A DNA stretch of 64,000 nt from DATAVK01 sp036267755. Lineage in GTDB: Bacteria; Actinomycetota; Actinomycetes; JAFAQI01. Position 1 is the stretch's first letter. The number at the start of each line of letters is the position of its first letter. The notes under the pieces were generated by a model. It was given only the letters and a program-made list of their open reading frames with translations. It did not search any database and had not been told where the DNA came from. Location of the stretch: the NCBI GenBank assembly GCA_036267755.1, contig DATAVK010000134.1:1-64000 (forward strand). Reading direction: 5' to 3'. Shown piece after piece: positions 8,046 through 15,375 of the stretch. Made by a program: the position numbers and the translations under genes.

Positions 8046-9637
8046 TCGGTGCCCTCGAACTCGACACCGTCGTCACTCTGCTGTTGCTGCTGCTGCGCTT
8101 GGCCGAGGTGTGGGGCCGCAGCTGGGACTCCGACGTGAAGCGGGTCGCCGGGAGCGACCACCGGCGGCGCCGCGGCCGGCTGCGGCTGGACGTCGGCGCC
8201 GCTCAGCACCCAGGTGTCCTTGGAGCCGCCACCCTGGCTCGAGTTGACGACGAGCGAGCCCTCGACCAGAGCCACCCGGGTCAGACCGCCCGGCAGCACC
8301 CAGATCCGTTCGCCGTCGTTGACGGCAAACGGGCGCAGGTCGAGGTGGCGAGGCACCAGCTCGCCGTCGACGAGGGTGGGCGCCGTGGAGAGCGGCACGA
8401 CGGGCTGGGCGATCCAGCGTCGCGGGTCGGCGATGACGTCCCGGCGCAGCTTCGCCAGCTGTCGCTCGGTCGCCGCCGGTCCGATCACCAGGCCGTAGCC
8501 ACCCGACCCGTCGACCGGCTTCACCACGAGGGAGTCGAGATGGGCCAGCACATACTCGCGGGCGTCGGGCTCCTCGAGCCGATAAGTCTCGACGTTGCGC
8601 AGCAGCGGGGTCTCACCCAGGTAGTACTCGACCATGGCCGGCACATAGGTATAGGCGAGCTTGTCGTCGGCGACGCCGTTGCCGACCGCGTTGGCGATGG
8701 TGACGTTGCCGGCGCGGGCGGCGCCGAGCAGTCCGGGGCAGCCGATGACCGAGTCCGGACGGAAGTGCAGCGGGTCAAGGAACTCGTCGTCGATCCGCCG
8801 ATAGACGACGTCGACGCGCTGCTCGCCATCGGTGGTGCGCAGGTACACCACCCCGTCGCGGCTTACCAGGTCACGACCCTCGACGAGCTCGATCCCCATC
8901 TGACGCGCCAGCAGCGAATGCTCGAAGTACGCCGAGTTGTACGCGCCGGGAGTGAGCACGACGACGGTCGGGTCGGCGACGCCGTCGGGCGCCGAGGCGC
9001 GCAGCGCGCTGCGCAGCCGGGCGGGGTACGACGAGACGCGTTGCACCCGTTCGCCGCCGAACAGGTTCGGCAGCACCCGCGCCATGGTCCGCCGGTTCTC
9101 GAGCACGTAGCTGACCCCTGACGGGATCCGCAGGTTGTCCTCGAGGACGCGCAGCTCGCCTTCCTGGTCGCGCACCAGGTCGATGCCGGCGACGTGCACC
9201 CGCACACCGTTGTCCGGGCAGATGCCGTGCGCCGCTCGGTGGAAGTGCTTCGAGGTGGTGATGAGCCGGCGCGGCAGGACGCCGTCGGCAAATGCTCGGC
9301 CCTCGCCGTACACGTCGTCGAGGAAGGCCTCGAGCGCCCGCACTCGCTGCGAGACCCCGCGTTCGATCTGTTGCCATTCCTCGGTGGTAAACAGCCGTGG
9401 CACGACGTCGAGCGGGAACGGGCGCTCTTCGCCGGACAGCGAGAACGTGACGCCGGCGTCCGTGAACGCGCTCGACAGCGCACTCCGGCTGCTCACCAGG
9501 TCACCGATCGACAGCGACTCAAGGGCACTCACGACGGAGCCGTACGCCGGCCGCGGGCTGCCATCGGGTGCGAAAACCTCGTCGTACGCGCCCGTGGCGC
9601 GTTGGCGCCGCAGGTAGTCCCCGAGCAGGTCGCCCAC
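8039..9637 (-). CDS. Circularly permuted ATP-grasp protein (DUF404/DUF407 type)
   Basis: 532 residues with a GTG start at 9637. Family signatures include LITTSKHFHRAAHG, VLEDNLRIPSGVSYVLENRR, and the late VVKPVDGSGGYGLVIGP that carries the ATP-grasp lysine/glycine loop moved by circular permutation. Proteins of this class are predicted ATP-dependent carboxylate-amine (amide-forming) ligases. The C-terminal tail after residue ~485 is low-complexity (Pro/Ala then a run of Gln) and is probably disordered. It starts 9 bp after the DUF255 gene's stop and overlaps the alpha-E gene by 7 bp. Substrate unknown. Confidence 0.92.
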   Translation of the reverse strand: MGDLLGDYLRRQRATGAYDEVFAPDGSPRPAYGSVVSALESLSIGDLVSSRSALSSAFTDAGVTFSLSGEERPFPLDVVPRLFTTEEWQQIERGVSQRVRALEAFLDDVYGEGRAFADGVLPRRLITTSKHFHRAAHGICPDNGVRVHVAGIDLVRDQEGELRVLEDNLRIPSGVSYVLENRRTMARVLPNLFGGERVQRVSSYPARLRSALRASAPDGVADPTVVVLTPGAYNSAYFEHSLLARQMGIELVEGRDLVSRDGVVYLRTTDGEQRVDVVYRRIDDEFLDPLHFRPDSVIGCPGLLGAARAGNVTIANAVGNGVADDKLAYTYVPAMVEYYLGETPLLRNVETYRLEEPDAREYVLAHLDSLVVKPVDGSGGYGLVIGPAATERQLAKLRRDVIADPRRWIAQPVVPLSTAPTLVDGELVPRHLDLRPFAVNDGERIWVLPGGLTRVALVEGSLVVNSSQGGGSKDTWVLSGADVQPQPAAAPPVVAPGDPLHVGVPAAAPHLGQAQQQQQQSDDGVEFEGTEC

Positions 9638-9646
9638 GGCGGGAAT

Positions 9647-11617
9647 CTACGAGCCGGGTGTTACGGCGTCATGTCCGACACGCACGCCGAGACTGGCCGC
9701 GAGGACGGCGGCGTCGGTCGTGGGCGCATCGCACACGAAACCCCGACATATGTAGGCGCCAGCAACCGGTCGGTCGGCGAGCAGTGGCGAGTCGCCGCCG
9801 GTCACCACGACGGCGCCGGGTGACGTGGTGAGTCGGGCGGTCCGCGCGAGCGCTGGCGAGTCAACCACTGCTACTTCGAGTGGTCCCGCAACCAGCGCCT
9901 CGGCCGCTGCGGCGGACCAGCCGGCGAAGCGGGGTTGCCGCTCGACGATCGGGGCCACGCCGCCAAGGACTCGTTCCGCGACCTCTCGCCGTTCAGCGGT
10001 CGCGGTGAGTGCGGCGCTGGTGACCAGCGCCTGGGCCAGCGCCGATGACCCCGCCGGTGTCGCGCCGTCGGTGGGGTCCCGGGGTCGCCGGACCAGCTGC
10101 TCGGCATCGTCAGCGGTGTCGAAGAAGCCACCATCCCCGTCGGTGAAATGCACCAGCGCGACGTCCAGCAGCGACTCGGCATGGTCCAACCAGCGCCGGT
10201 CACCACTCGCCTGATGCAGCGCGAGCAGCCCGTCCGCGACGTCGCCGTAGTCCTCGAGGACTCCGGCCGGGGTGCCGACCACGCCACCGCGCGAGACCCG
10301 CCGGAGCCTTCCGTCGACCAGGTGCAGGTCGCTGATGAGCTCGGCGCAGCGGGTAGCCGCCGCGACCAGATCAGATCGCTCGAACAGCACGCCGCATTCG
10401 GCGAGGGCAGCGATCGCCAGACCATTCCAGGCCGCCACGACCTTGTCGTCCCGACCCGGTGCGACGCGCTGCTCCCGGATCGCGAGCAGCCGCGCGCGCT
10501 CATCGTCGTACCACTGCTCGTCTTCCGGATCGACGGGAAGCTGAAGCACTGAGCGGTCGCCCTCGAAGGTGCCGGCTGCGGTCACGGAGAACAACGCGGC
10601 AGCGTCGGGGCCTAGCTCTTGAGGGGTCCAGACGTAGTAGCGGCCTTCCTCGCCCTCGGTATCGGCGTCCAACGACGCCGCGAAACCGCCCTCGGCCGTG
10701 AGCAGCTCGCGCAGCATCCAGTCGCAGGTCTCCACGGCGATCCGGTGGGCCAAGGGAGATCCGGTCGCGCGCCACCAGTGGGCGTAGACCCGAGCCAGCA
10801 AGGCGTTGTCGTACAACATCTTCTCGAAGTGCGGCACCACCCAGTGCGCATCCACTGAGTAGCGGGCGAACCCGCCGGCGAGCTGGTCGTACATCCCGCC
10901 TCGAGCCATCCGCTCGCAGCTTGTGGAGACCATCTGCAGGCTGCGCTCGTCCCCGGTGCGCGCGTGGTGGCGCAGCAGGAACTCCAGCGTCATCGATGGC
11001 GGGAACTTCGGCGCACCGTCGAAGCCGCCCCAGGTGTCGTCGTGCCGCCCGGACAGCTCGCGGGCTCCGGCGTCCAGTTGCTCAGCGGTGATCCCGTGAC
11101 CTGACGAGGGAACCAGGGCCCGTCGGGACAGCTCGGCCACGACGTCGGCCCCCGACTGCTCGATCTCGTCACGCCGGGTGTCCCAGGCCTCGGCGACGGA
11201 CTCAAGGACCCGGCGGAACGACGGCATGCCCCGGCCGTCCCGCGGCGGGAAGTAGGTGCCGCAGAAGAACGGCTCACCGGCCGGCGTGAGCAACGCCGTC
11301 ATCGGCCAGCCTCCCTGCCCCGTCATCGCCTGCGTGGCCTCCATGTAGACCGCGTCGACGTCCGGGCGTTCCTCACGGTCCACCTTGATATTCACGAAGT
11401 GCTGGTTCATGTACGCCGCCGTCTCGGTGTCCTCGAACGACTCGTGCGCCATCACATGGCACCAGTGACAGGCGGCGTAGCCGACGCTGAGCAGGACCGG
11501 TACGCCGCGCTGCTCGGCCTCGGCGAAGGCCTCGTCGCTCCAGGGCCACCAATCGACCGGGTTGTCCTTGTGTTGGAGCAGGTAGGGACTCGTCGCTTCG
11601 GCCAGACGGTTCGGCAT
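9647..11617 (-). CDS. DUF255 thioredoxin-domain protein, YyaL/SPATA20 family
   Basis: 656 residues. The N-terminal thioredoxin-like DUF255 domain begins MPNRLAEATSPYLLQHKDNPVDW and has the redox-like motif GYAACHWCHVMAHESFED (Cys-His-Trp-Cys). The rest resembles an (alpha/alpha)6 glycosidase-type toroid with motifs such as WPMTALLTPAG and FEKMLYDNALLARVYAHWW. The function of the family is not established. The ATG at 11617 is preceded by GGGAG; the frame stays open for 294 more codons upstream, but that part lies antisense to the AlkA-like gene and is not protein-like. It appears to be the first gene of the operon with the ATP-grasp, alpha-E and transglutaminase genes. Confidence 0.92.
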   Translation of the reverse strand: MPNRLAEATSPYLLQHKDNPVDWWPWSDEAFAEAEQRGVPVLLSVGYAACHWCHVMAHESFEDTETAAYMNQHFVNIKVDREERPDVDAVYMEATQAMTGQGGWPMTALLTPAGEPFFCGTYFPPRDGRGMPSFRRVLESVAEAWDTRRDEIEQSGADVVAELSRRALVPSSGHGITAEQLDAGARELSGRHDDTWGGFDGAPKFPPSMTLEFLLRHHARTGDERSLQMVSTSCERMARGGMYDQLAGGFARYSVDAHWVVPHFEKMLYDNALLARVYAHWWRATGSPLAHRIAVETCDWMLRELLTAEGGFAASLDADTEGEEGRYYVWTPQELGPDAAALFSVTAAGTFEGDRSVLQLPVDPEDEQWYDDERARLLAIREQRVAPGRDDKVVAAWNGLAIAALAECGVLFERSDLVAAATRCAELISDLHLVDGRLRRVSRGGVVGTPAGVLEDYGDVADGLLALHQASGDRRWLDHAESLLDVALVHFTDGDGGFFDTADDAEQLVRRPRDPTDGATPAGSSALAQALVTSAALTATAERREVAERVLGGVAPIVERQPRFAGWSAAAAEALVAGPLEVAVVDSPALARTARLTTSPGAVVVTGGDSPLLADRPVAGAYICRGFVCDAPTTDAAVLAASLGVRVGHDAVTPGS

Positions 11618-11692
11618 GGGCCCACTCTCCCGCACCGGCACCGCGGGTCCGGCACACGGATGTTGGTTGACCCGCAGTCCTAGATTGAGCGG

Positions 11693-12346
11693 ATGGCTGC
11701 CGAGAAGAAGGTCACGCCGCGCGAGGCGGCGATACTTCTGGCCGATCGCGATCCTGTGATCGCGCGGCTTGTCGCCGAGGCCGGGCTGCCGAGCTTCCCG
11801 CGGTCCACGCAGAGCAACTTCGCCGTACTCATCCGCTCGATCACTTACCAGCAGCTCGCCGGTCGGGCCGCCGCAGCCATCCACGGAAGGCTCGTGGCAG
11901 CCCTCGACGGCGAGGTGACGCCGGAGCGGGTGTTGGCGACTCCCTCCGACGTGCTTCGTGGCGTGGGGTTGTCCGGCAACAAGGTCCTGTCCGTGCATGA
12001 TCTGGCGGCCAAGGTTCTCGACGGATCCGTGGTGCTGGACTCCCGCCGGCTCGCTCGAGTGCCCGACGACGAGATCGTGCGACGGCTGTCGACGGTGCGA
12101 GGGATCGGCAAGTGGTCGGCCGAGATTTTCCTGATGTTCCAGCTCCGCCGCCTCGACGTCTGGCCCACCGGCGACCTCGCGGTACGCCGAGGCTTCGGGC
12201 TGGCGTGGAGCATCCCGACCCCGACGGTGAAGGAGCTCGACCTGCTCGGTGAGCCGTATCACCCCTACCGGAGCATCGTCGCCTGGTATTGCTGGCAAGC
12301 TGCCCGGCTCTATGCCGACTTCACGTCCTCCGCCGTGAGCGCGTGA
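11693..12346 (+). CDS. DNA-3-methyladenine glycosylase family protein (HhH-GPD)
   Basis: 217-residue DNA repair glycosylase of the AlkA/HhH-GPD superfamily, which removes alkylated bases from DNA. The helix-hairpin-helix and following catalytic loop are visible as LSTVRGIGKWSAEIFLMFQL and then WPTGDLAVRRGFG, where the Asp is the expected catalytic residue. It lacks AlkA's N-terminal beta domain, so it is the short form. The ATG at 11693 is 75 bp from the divergent DUF255 gene. The cupin remnant follows only one base after its stop. Confidence 0.92.
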   Translation: MAAEKKVTPREAAILLADRDPVIARLVAEAGLPSFPRSTQSNFAVLIRSITYQQLAGRAAAAIHGRLVAALDGEVTPERVLATPSDVLRGVGLSGNKVLSVHDLAAKVLDGSVVLDSRRLARVPDDEIVRRLSTVRGIGKWSAEIFLMFQLRRLDVWPTGDLAVRRGFGLAWSIPTPTVKELDLLGEPYHPYRSIVAWYCWQAARLYADFTSSAVSA

Positions 12347-12347
12347 C

Positions 12348-12823
12348 GTGACGTATCTCGGTGAGAGAGGCGAGGCGGCCGCCACGGTGCGCAGCGACAT
12401 CGAACCGCTTGTGGTCAGCCCCGACAACGGAACGACAGCCACGTTCGTGGCACCCGGATCGGTCACGCGGAGAGAGTTCGGGTTGTTCCGGTGGGACATG
12501 CCAGCGGGAGCGGGCGGTGCCGGGAAGCACTTCCACCGCGGCTTCTCCGAATCGTTCTACGTCATCTCCGGAACCGTCACGCTCTACACGGCGATGAACG
12601 ACTCGAAGTCTCAGAGGGCGGCTTCCTTTACGTGCCGCCTGGGGGCATCCATGCCTTCAGCAACGACTCCGATGTGGCCGCCTCGATGCTCATCCTGTTC
12701 GCACCCGGCATAGCCCGGGAGCGGTACTTCGAGGAGCTTGCCGACATCCGCCGTACCGGTCGCACTCTCACCGACGCGGAGTGGGCCGAGCTGTTCGCCC
12801 GCCACGATCAGGTCAATCTCTAG
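12348..12823 (+). pseudogene. Cupin-domain protein broken by a frameshift
   Basis: Reading from GTG at 12348 (or GTG at 12387) gives a cupin start with the metal-binding GKHFHRGFSESFYVISGTVTLYT. At about 12589-12592 the frame is lost; the next frame (+2) continues the same fold with GDERLEVSEGGFLYVPPGGIHAF, a typical second cupin motif, and ends ...ARHDQVNL at 12823. Restoring one G in the ACGGCGAT stretch would rejoin the two halves into a protein of about 158 residues. This is either a real 1-bp deletion or a sequencing error. If intact it would be a small single-domain cupin of unknown substrate. Its stop overlaps that of the convergent TetR gene by 4 bp. Confidence 0.8.
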
Positions 12824-13458
12824 GAGGGGAACGTCGACAGCCCGTCGCGGAGCTGGTCGAAGATTCGGTTGGTGTCACGCCGGTGTTGCCGGACCACCCA
12901 GGCATCGCTGGTCGGCCGGGCCGCGAGCTCGCGGAGTCGGAGGTACATGGCGCGCTGCGCTCCGATCAATGTCCCCGCGACGACCAGCACCAGGGGGTCG
13001 TCGGCCGGCGTACCCGCCTCGGCGGCGAGCGCCGCGGCCAGCTGCCGGGTCAGGTCGGCGTTGATCTCGTGAATCCTGCGTTGCAGTGACGGGTTCCGAC
13101 GTACCAGATCAAGGAAGCCGTCCGAGCCGTCGGCCATCTCGTCGCGCAACCGGGACAGCTGGTTGGACTGGGCAAGGACGAGAGTGCGGAACGACTCCAG
13201 GACTGTCGTCTGCTCGTCGCGCTCGGTCACTGCGGCAAGCAGTCCGCTGAGCCGGTCCTCGGTGCGGTCGAAGACCAGGTCTTCCTTGGTCGGGAAGTAG
13301 TTGAAGACCGTCTTCTTCGAGACGCCGGCAGCCTGGGCGACCGACTCGACGGTGACAGCATCGAAGCCGTGACGGCGGAACAGCTCGGCGGCCGTCTCCG
13401 CGATCACGACGCGCGTCTGTGACTTCTTGCGCTCGCGCAAACCCGTAACAGCTTGCAT
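12820..13458 (-). CDS. TetR-family transcriptional regulator
   Basis: 212 residues. The N-terminal TetR helix-turn-helix is clear in VTVESVAQAAGVSKKTVFNYFPTKEDL; the C-terminal ligand domain is divergent, as usual. It is transcribed away from the DrrAB-type ABC exporter (13519-15368) across only 60 bp, so it most likely represses that exporter and itself, and is released by an exported compound. A near-palindrome in the shared promoter (13475-13487) is the candidate operator. Confidence 0.93.
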   Translation of the reverse strand: MQAVTGLRERKKSQTRVVIAETAAELFRRHGFDAVTVESVAQAAGVSKKTVFNYFPTKEDLVFDRTEDRLSGLLAAVTERDEQTTVLESFRTLVLAQSNQLSRLRDEMADGSDGFLDLVRRNPSLQRRIHEINADLTRQLAAALAAEAGTPADDPLVLVVAGTLIGAQRAMYLRLRELAARPTSDAWVVRQHRRDTNRIFDQLRDGLSTFPS

Positions 13459-13474
13459 TCCCCGAGAGTATGTT

Positions 13475-13487
13475 TACACTCGGTATA
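13475..13487. promoter_or_regulatory. Candidate TetR operator in shared TetR/ABC promoter
   Basis: TACAC and GTATA flank TCG, one mismatch from a perfect inverted repeat, inside the only AT-rich stretch (TATAAAA at 13484-13490) of the 60-bp divergent region. It overlaps the probable -10 element of the ABC operon. The exporter gene's ribosome site AGGAG is at 13509-13513. The position suits a TetR operator; the binding is inferred. Confidence 0.45.
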
Positions 13488-13518
13488 AAATCAACTTCTG
13501 ATCGAGCTAGGAGACAAC

Positions 13519-14508
13519 GTGGCGCAACCGGCCGTATCGGTCACCGGGTTGACCAAGCGGTACGGCGACTTCGAGGCCGTCCGGGGCATCGACCTGACCA
13601 TCGAGCCGGGCGAGACCTTCGGGTTCCTCGGTCCCAACGGTGCCGGAAAGTCCACGACGATCAGCATGTTGTGCACGTTGATCACGCCGACCAGTGGTGA
13701 CGCGCACGTGGCCGGCTTCGACGTGGTGACGCAGCGCGACGACGTCCGCCGCAACATCGGCCTGGTCTTCCAGGACACGACTCTTGACGGCTACCTCACC
13801 GCGATTCGGAACCTCAAGCTGCATGCCGAGCTGTACGGCGTACCGCGCGCGGGATTGGACGATCGGCTGCGGCAGGTGCTCGATATGGTCGGCTTGTGGG
13901 ATCGCCGCGACAATAAGGTCGCGACGTTCTCCGGCGGCATGAAGCGGCGGCTGGAGATCGCCCGCGGGCTGTTGCATTCGCCGCGGGTGCTCTTCCTGGA
14001 CGAGCCGACTGTCGGGCTCGACCCGCAGACCCGCAGCTCGATCTGGTCCTACATCAGGGAACTCAAGCGGGCCGAGGAGATCACGATCTTCCTCACGACC
14101 CACTACATGGACGAGGCGGAGTACTGCGACCGGATCGCCATCATGGATCAGGGTCGGATCATCGCGCTGGACACGCCGCAGGCGCTGAAAGCGAGCATCG
14201 GCAAGGACCGGGTGCAGATCCGCACCGAGGACAACGAGCGGGCGATCGCCGCTCTGGATAGGCAGTTCGGCCTGAGCGCGACCGTCTCCGAGGGCGTCGT
14301 CACGTTCTCGGTCGAGGGTGGTGAGCAGTTCATGCCCAAGCTGTTCGCGGAGTTCAGCGAGCCGATCTCGTCGGTGAACGTCTCCCGGCCCACGCTCGAT
14401 GACGTGTTCATGTCCTACACCGGCAACACGATCCGCGACGCGGAGGCAACTGCCGGGGATCGCGGTCGAGAGCAGATGCAGATGTTCCGAGCGGGGGGCC
14501 GACGATGA
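13519..14508 (+). CDS. ABC transporter ATP-binding protein, DrrA family
   Basis: 329 residues. Walker A GPNGAGKST, signature FSGGMKRRLEIARG and Walker B LFLDEPTVGLDP are all intact, followed by the TTHYMDEAEYCDRIAIMDQG stretch typical of drug-export ATPases of the DrrA/NodI type. It would power export of a hydrophobic compound together with the membrane protein encoded next. GTG start at 13519 with AGGAG six bases ahead. Its stop overlaps the next ATG (ATGA at 14505-14508), showing translational coupling. Divergent TetR regulator adjacent. Confidence 0.95.
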   Translation: MAQPAVSVTGLTKRYGDFEAVRGIDLTIEPGETFGFLGPNGAGKSTTISMLCTLITPTSGDAHVAGFDVVTQRDDVRRNIGLVFQDTTLDGYLTAIRNLKLHAELYGVPRAGLDDRLRQVLDMVGLWDRRDNKVATFSGGMKRRLEIARGLLHSPRVLFLDEPTVGLDPQTRSSIWSYIRELKRAEEITIFLTTHYMDEAEYCDRIAIMDQGRIIALDTPQALKASIGKDRVQIRTEDNERAIAALDRQFGLSATVSEGVVTFSVEGGEQFMPKLFAEFSEPISSVNVSRPTLDDVFMSYTGNTIRDAEATAGDRGREQMQMFRAGGRR

Positions 14509-15368
14509 CCACCACCATGACGCCGGTCGCCGGCATCCGGGTGCCGACGCGCACCGGCAGCAGCGAGCTGCGCGCGGTGAAGATCGTCTGGCAGCGCGAC
14601 CTGATCCGCTTCTTCAACGACCGGCTGCGGATGATCACCGCGCTGGTCCAGCCGTTCCTGTTCCTGTTCGTTCTGGGCAGCGGCCTGTCCCGGCTCACCG
14701 CGGCCAGCACCGGTGGCCTGAACCTGCGGACCTTCCTCTACCCCGGCATCCTGGCGATGGCGGTGATGTTCACCGCGCTGTTCTCGGCCGCGTCGATCGT
14801 CTGGGACCGCGAGTTCGGCTTCCTGCGCGAGATGCTGGTCGCTCCGGTTCGACGCAGCTCCATCGTCATCGGCAAGTGCCTCGGTGGCGCGACCGTCGCG
14901 GCCTTCCAGGGCGTCATCGTGATCTGCATCGCGGGTCTCGTCGGTGTGCCGTACGCGCCGACGTTGATCCTCGCGGTCTTCGGGATCCAGCTGTTGCTGG
15001 CCTTCATGATCACGACCTTCGGCGTGATGATGGCAGCACGAATCAAGCAGATGCAGTCGTTCATGGCGCTGACCCAGATGCTGGTGCTGCCGCTCTATTT
15101 CTTGTCCGGCTCGATGTTCCCGGCCTCGAACCTGCCGCTCTGGCTCACCATCCTCAACCGCGTGGATCCGTTGACCTACGCGGTCGACCCGATGCGGCGG
15201 ATTGTCTTCTCGCACCTGAACATGAGCCCCGCGATCAGGGCACGGCTCGACCCCGGCGTGACGTGGTTCGGCTGGCGGGTGCCGACGCTGCTCGAGGTCG
15301 CGGTCATCGCCGTCATGGGCCTGACGATGCTGGCGATCGCGATCCACCGCTTCAGCAAAACCGACTGA
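14505..15368 (+). CDS. ABC-2 type transporter permease, DrrB family
   Basis: 287 residues with six predicted membrane segments, of the ABC-2 type. The first follows IVWQRDLIRFFNDRLRMI; the family segment WDREFGFLREMLVAPVRRSSI lies in the cytoplasmic loop. It forms the membrane channel for the preceding ATP-binding protein. It ends 7 bp before the convergent stop of the GT39 gene. The substrate cannot be read from the sequence; antibiotics or lipids are usual for this family. Confidence 0.94.
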   Translation: MTTTMTPVAGIRVPTRTGSSELRAVKIVWQRDLIRFFNDRLRMITALVQPFLFLFVLGSGLSRLTAASTGGLNLRTFLYPGILAMAVMFTALFSAASIVWDREFGFLREMLVAPVRRSSIVIGKCLGGATVAAFQGVIVICIAGLVGVPYAPTLILAVFGIQLLLAFMITTFGVMMAARIKQMQSFMALTQMLVLPLYFLSGSMFPASNLPLWLTILNRVDPLTYAVDPMRRIVFSHLNMSPAIRARLDPGVTWFGWRVPTLLEVAVIAVMGLTMLAIAIHRFSKTD

Positions 15369-15375
15369 CCCTTAT

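Noticed and set aside
11618..12499. N-terminal extension of the DUF255 protein by 294 residues
   Set aside because: Antisense to the AlkA-like gene; the family begins at the MPNRLAEATSPYLL start, which has its own ribosome site.
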